From Paragorgia papillata (lineage: Eukaryota > Cnidaria > Anthozoa > Scleralcyonacea > Coralliidae): 64,000 bases of DNA. The notes beneath the pieces were generated by a model. The model saw only the letters and a list, made by a program, of their open reading frames with translations. It was not told the DNA's origin and ran no database searches. Shown here in pieces: positions 62,049 to 64,000 of the stretch (positions are counted from its first letter, which is position 1; the number at the start of each line of letters is the position of its first letter). The stretch is from positions 62,001 through 126,000 of the forward strand of contig JAWNZC010000338.1 in NCBI GenBank assembly GCA_035771165.1, written 5' to 3'. The translations under genes and the position numbers were made by a program.

Positions 62049-62280
62049 TATCTACTAATGTAGTTCTTCAATATATTAGAAGACGATGTTAATATATTGA
62101 AGAACTACGTCAGTAGATACTGAACAACCAGAATCACACTGTCACAAGATCACAATGGCATAGTTACACACTTGCTTATATTATAAACAAGTGTGTAACT
62201 ATGCCATTGTGATCTTGTGTGATTCTGGTTGTTCAGTAGACTGAAAGCCAGCATGAGATCAGTGGCTGGCTTTCAGTCTA
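62049..62280. repeat. Three back-to-back hairpins
   Basis: Hairpin 1 (62049-62119) has 30 bp arms with two mismatches and an ~11 bp loop. Hairpin 2 (62120-62236) has 49 bp arms that pair perfectly except for a 6 bp TGTCAC bulge, with a 13 bp loop. Hairpin 3 (62237-62280) has perfect 16 bp arms (TAGACTGAAAGCCAGC) and a 12 bp loop. No base separates one hairpin from the next. GTTGTTCAG from the end of hairpin 2 is repeated directly after hairpin 3. They may be nested or tandem foldback transposons; if transcribed they would give long double-stranded RNA. Confidence 0.92.
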
Positions 62281-62838
62281 GTTGTTCAGTTGTTTTGTTT
62301 ATATGACCTAATCACCTGAACATGTCGAGCCAGCATGATCTGTTGGCAGTGGCATTAGCTCTGATCAAGACTTGAATCAACACTTCATCATGACAATAGC
62401 CCTTATATTCACTTCCACATTGTTTGTTCTTTTTTGTTGTGAGGGAGGGATATGTTCAATGCATGTATCTCCTGGAAATTGACCTACTGTGTTTTTTTAT
62501 AGGTGAATGGAATGAGAAAAATGTGTGTGTGTATGTGTGGGGGGTGGTGAAATTCCAATTTCCACAATTCTAGGAGTTTGGGGGTTAATGCTCCCCTGAA
62601 ACTTTTTGAAATTTTCTGAAATGGCTTTTCTCGCGATCAGACTGGACATTTGAGCAAAATTTTGAATGTTTTAAAACATATATTTTTGTATGTATTTTAA
62701 AAGTAACATATATTTTTAATGATATATTTGATTTTATCATTTTTACAAAAGGTTTTGTCCAAATTGGACATTTTTTAAACTTTTAATATTGAGAAAAACA
62801 CAGAACAGTAGTTACCCAAACACATGCAAGTTTAAGGA
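62281..62838. other. Unique AT-rich DNA, nothing recognised
   Basis: No exon or repeat was recognised apart from a short G-rich GTGTGTGTATGTGTGGGGGG stretch near 62523-62546. Confidence 0.4.
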
Positions 62839-63140
62839 TGCATGCATATATTGCATGCATATCAGTAGTACATTGTGCGCAAATTATTTAGATTTAGAGA
62901 TTTATGCATGCATGTAAGTACTGGAATTGCATGCATGCTCATGGACGTAGTTGGTATTTCATGCATACCAGCTATTAATGCAGTATGTGTGCATTCAAGT
63001 TATGATTGTGTGCATGCAAATAAGGATGCATGCATCCACCTTTAGTGCATGCTTGCAATACATGTATGCAAATATGGCTGCAAAATGCACAGGCCTGCAC
63101 GCATGTATGCAAAAGTGTTTGCAAGCATGCATGAATATTT
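62839..63140. repeat. TGCATGCA-rich degenerate repeat
   Basis: The octamer-like palindrome TGCATGCA and its one-base variants occur more than fifteen times in about 300 bp, at irregular spacing. This gives alternating purine-pyrimidine DNA and spurious open frames on both strands. Confidence 0.8.
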
Positions 63141-63368
63141 TGGAAGGGCCTGTATATATACCAAAGGTGAAATCTCTCAGCAATAAATAATAAACCACAG
63201 ATGTATTCTGACTTTCACAAACCCTCCCAGTTTTCGGGGACAGGTAATTACTAATAACCCTCAATGCCATGCATTTACTTATATTAAGCAACTGCCCTAT
63301 TACAGTAATTATTTTATGTGTGTTTCTTATTTATAAAGGTTATTTTGAGCGATTTTTGTGGTGCTGCT

Positions 63369-63534
63369 ATGGACAAACATGAAATGAGATTACGATCAAA
63401 TGTCTATTTCATAATCTTACTTTACCTTCGAGTTGCTGTTGCTATGGACGATTACTGTAATAAAAGCTTTGTTGATGAGGAAAATTATGTTTTTACATGT
63501 AACACCACTAAACTTACAAATTTGACCAGAAATA
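63369..63534 (+). CDS. Putative first exon of a secreted or membrane protein (partial)
   Basis: An ATG at 63369 opens 55 codons plus one base, up to a strong GTAAGT donor at 63535. The protein begins MDKHEMRLRS and then has a hydrophobic core (NVYFIILLYLRVAVA), a good signal peptide with likely cleavage after AVA. The 29 residues or so that follow contain three N-glycosylation sequons (NKS, NTT, NLT) and two cysteines, fitting an extracellular start. The next exon is beyond or late in the window and was not found, so the family is unknown. An in-frame upstream ATG at 63318 is possible. No promoter element is evident. Confidence 0.45.
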
Positions 63535-64000
63535 GTAAGTATATTGATATTTCTAGCAATCTGTAAACATCTACGACAGTACAAGTGACTCCAAAACCGA
63601 AATTTGACACACAATTTCTGTGTAATGAATTTAGCTATTTTATAAATTATGGATATACAATTTCCACTCTTTGGCCTCTTTGTGCTAAATATTCATACTA
63701 TTATTTGAGCCTTACATGTATTAATTTCAAGAGTTGAAAAAAATTACTATTGGTCATGCATAGAAAATGTGGGTGAGTTATTGTCTAGTAAATATCTTAG
63801 TATAAAATAATTTACTAAGTGAACAAACTCAATTGGGGCTATGCTCTGTTCCGCCACCTATTGCCATTACATGTATTTGGTAATAAAGTGATTAAAACAA
63901 AACAAACAAACAAACTAATAAATTCTCAACCATAAGCTAAATTTGCATAATTACATGTATTTACTGTACAATATTGAAACAATAGCTGTTTTTGTTTTCT
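63535..64000. other. Probable intron or flanking DNA to window edge
   Basis: AT-rich sequence with ACATGTA motifs and no further exon recognised. It is consistent with intron 1 of the putative secreted-protein gene. Confidence 0.4.

Noticed and set aside
62951..63291. Frames on both strands rich in M, H, A and C
   Set aside because: They are products of the TGCATGCA repeat cloud.

Overview
The window is nuclear DNA of an animal. Genes are split by short GT-AG introns (84 to 330 bp), foldback (MITE-like) elements are abundant, and there are no operons or bacterial-style signals. From the style of the genes and repeats I infer an early-branching marine invertebrate, most likely a cnidarian, with a sponge as the alternative; the sequence does not prove this.

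Layout. Positions 1-4099 are non-coding. They hold about twelve copies of a ~190 bp repeat in a 1,200 bp higher-order arrangement, two short palindromes, two trinucleotide microsatellites and AT-rich DNA. Positions 4100-48809 (44.7 kb, 70% of the window) are one continuous minisatellite with a 21 bp basic unit. It reads T-rich on the + strand up to 17050 and then as its reverse complement to the end, so the two arms form a giant inverted repeat. Units come in a few sequence types and are organised in long, nearly identical higher-order blocks (3,761, 2,795, ~6,600, 974, 871 and 637 bp). The many long open frames here exist only because 21 is a multiple of 3.

Positions 48923-52984 carry the 3' part of a multi-exon + strand gene of a family I cannot name. 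Its first visible exon lies only 113 bp from the array, so its 5' end is either beyond the array or lost. One exon appears to be interrupted by a ~0.91 kb insertion flanked by ATTA; removing it gives one continuous frame. A convergent two-exon gene on the - strand (56620 to 53609, 347 aa) ends in a HIRAN-like segment. Its single intron contains a complete 1,351 bp non-autonomous hAT-type transposon with an 8 bp target duplication.

From 56.7 kb to the end the DNA is mostly non-coding and rich in foldback elements: two tandem 207 bp elements, a 200 bp element, and three hairpins placed end to end at 62049-62280. At 63369-63534 there is a plausible first exon of a secreted or membrane protein, with a signal peptide and three N-glycosylation sequons, which runs off the window. 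No tRNA, rRNA, CRISPR array or recognisable autonomous transposase was seen. The main novelty is the inverted 21 bp mega-minisatellite.
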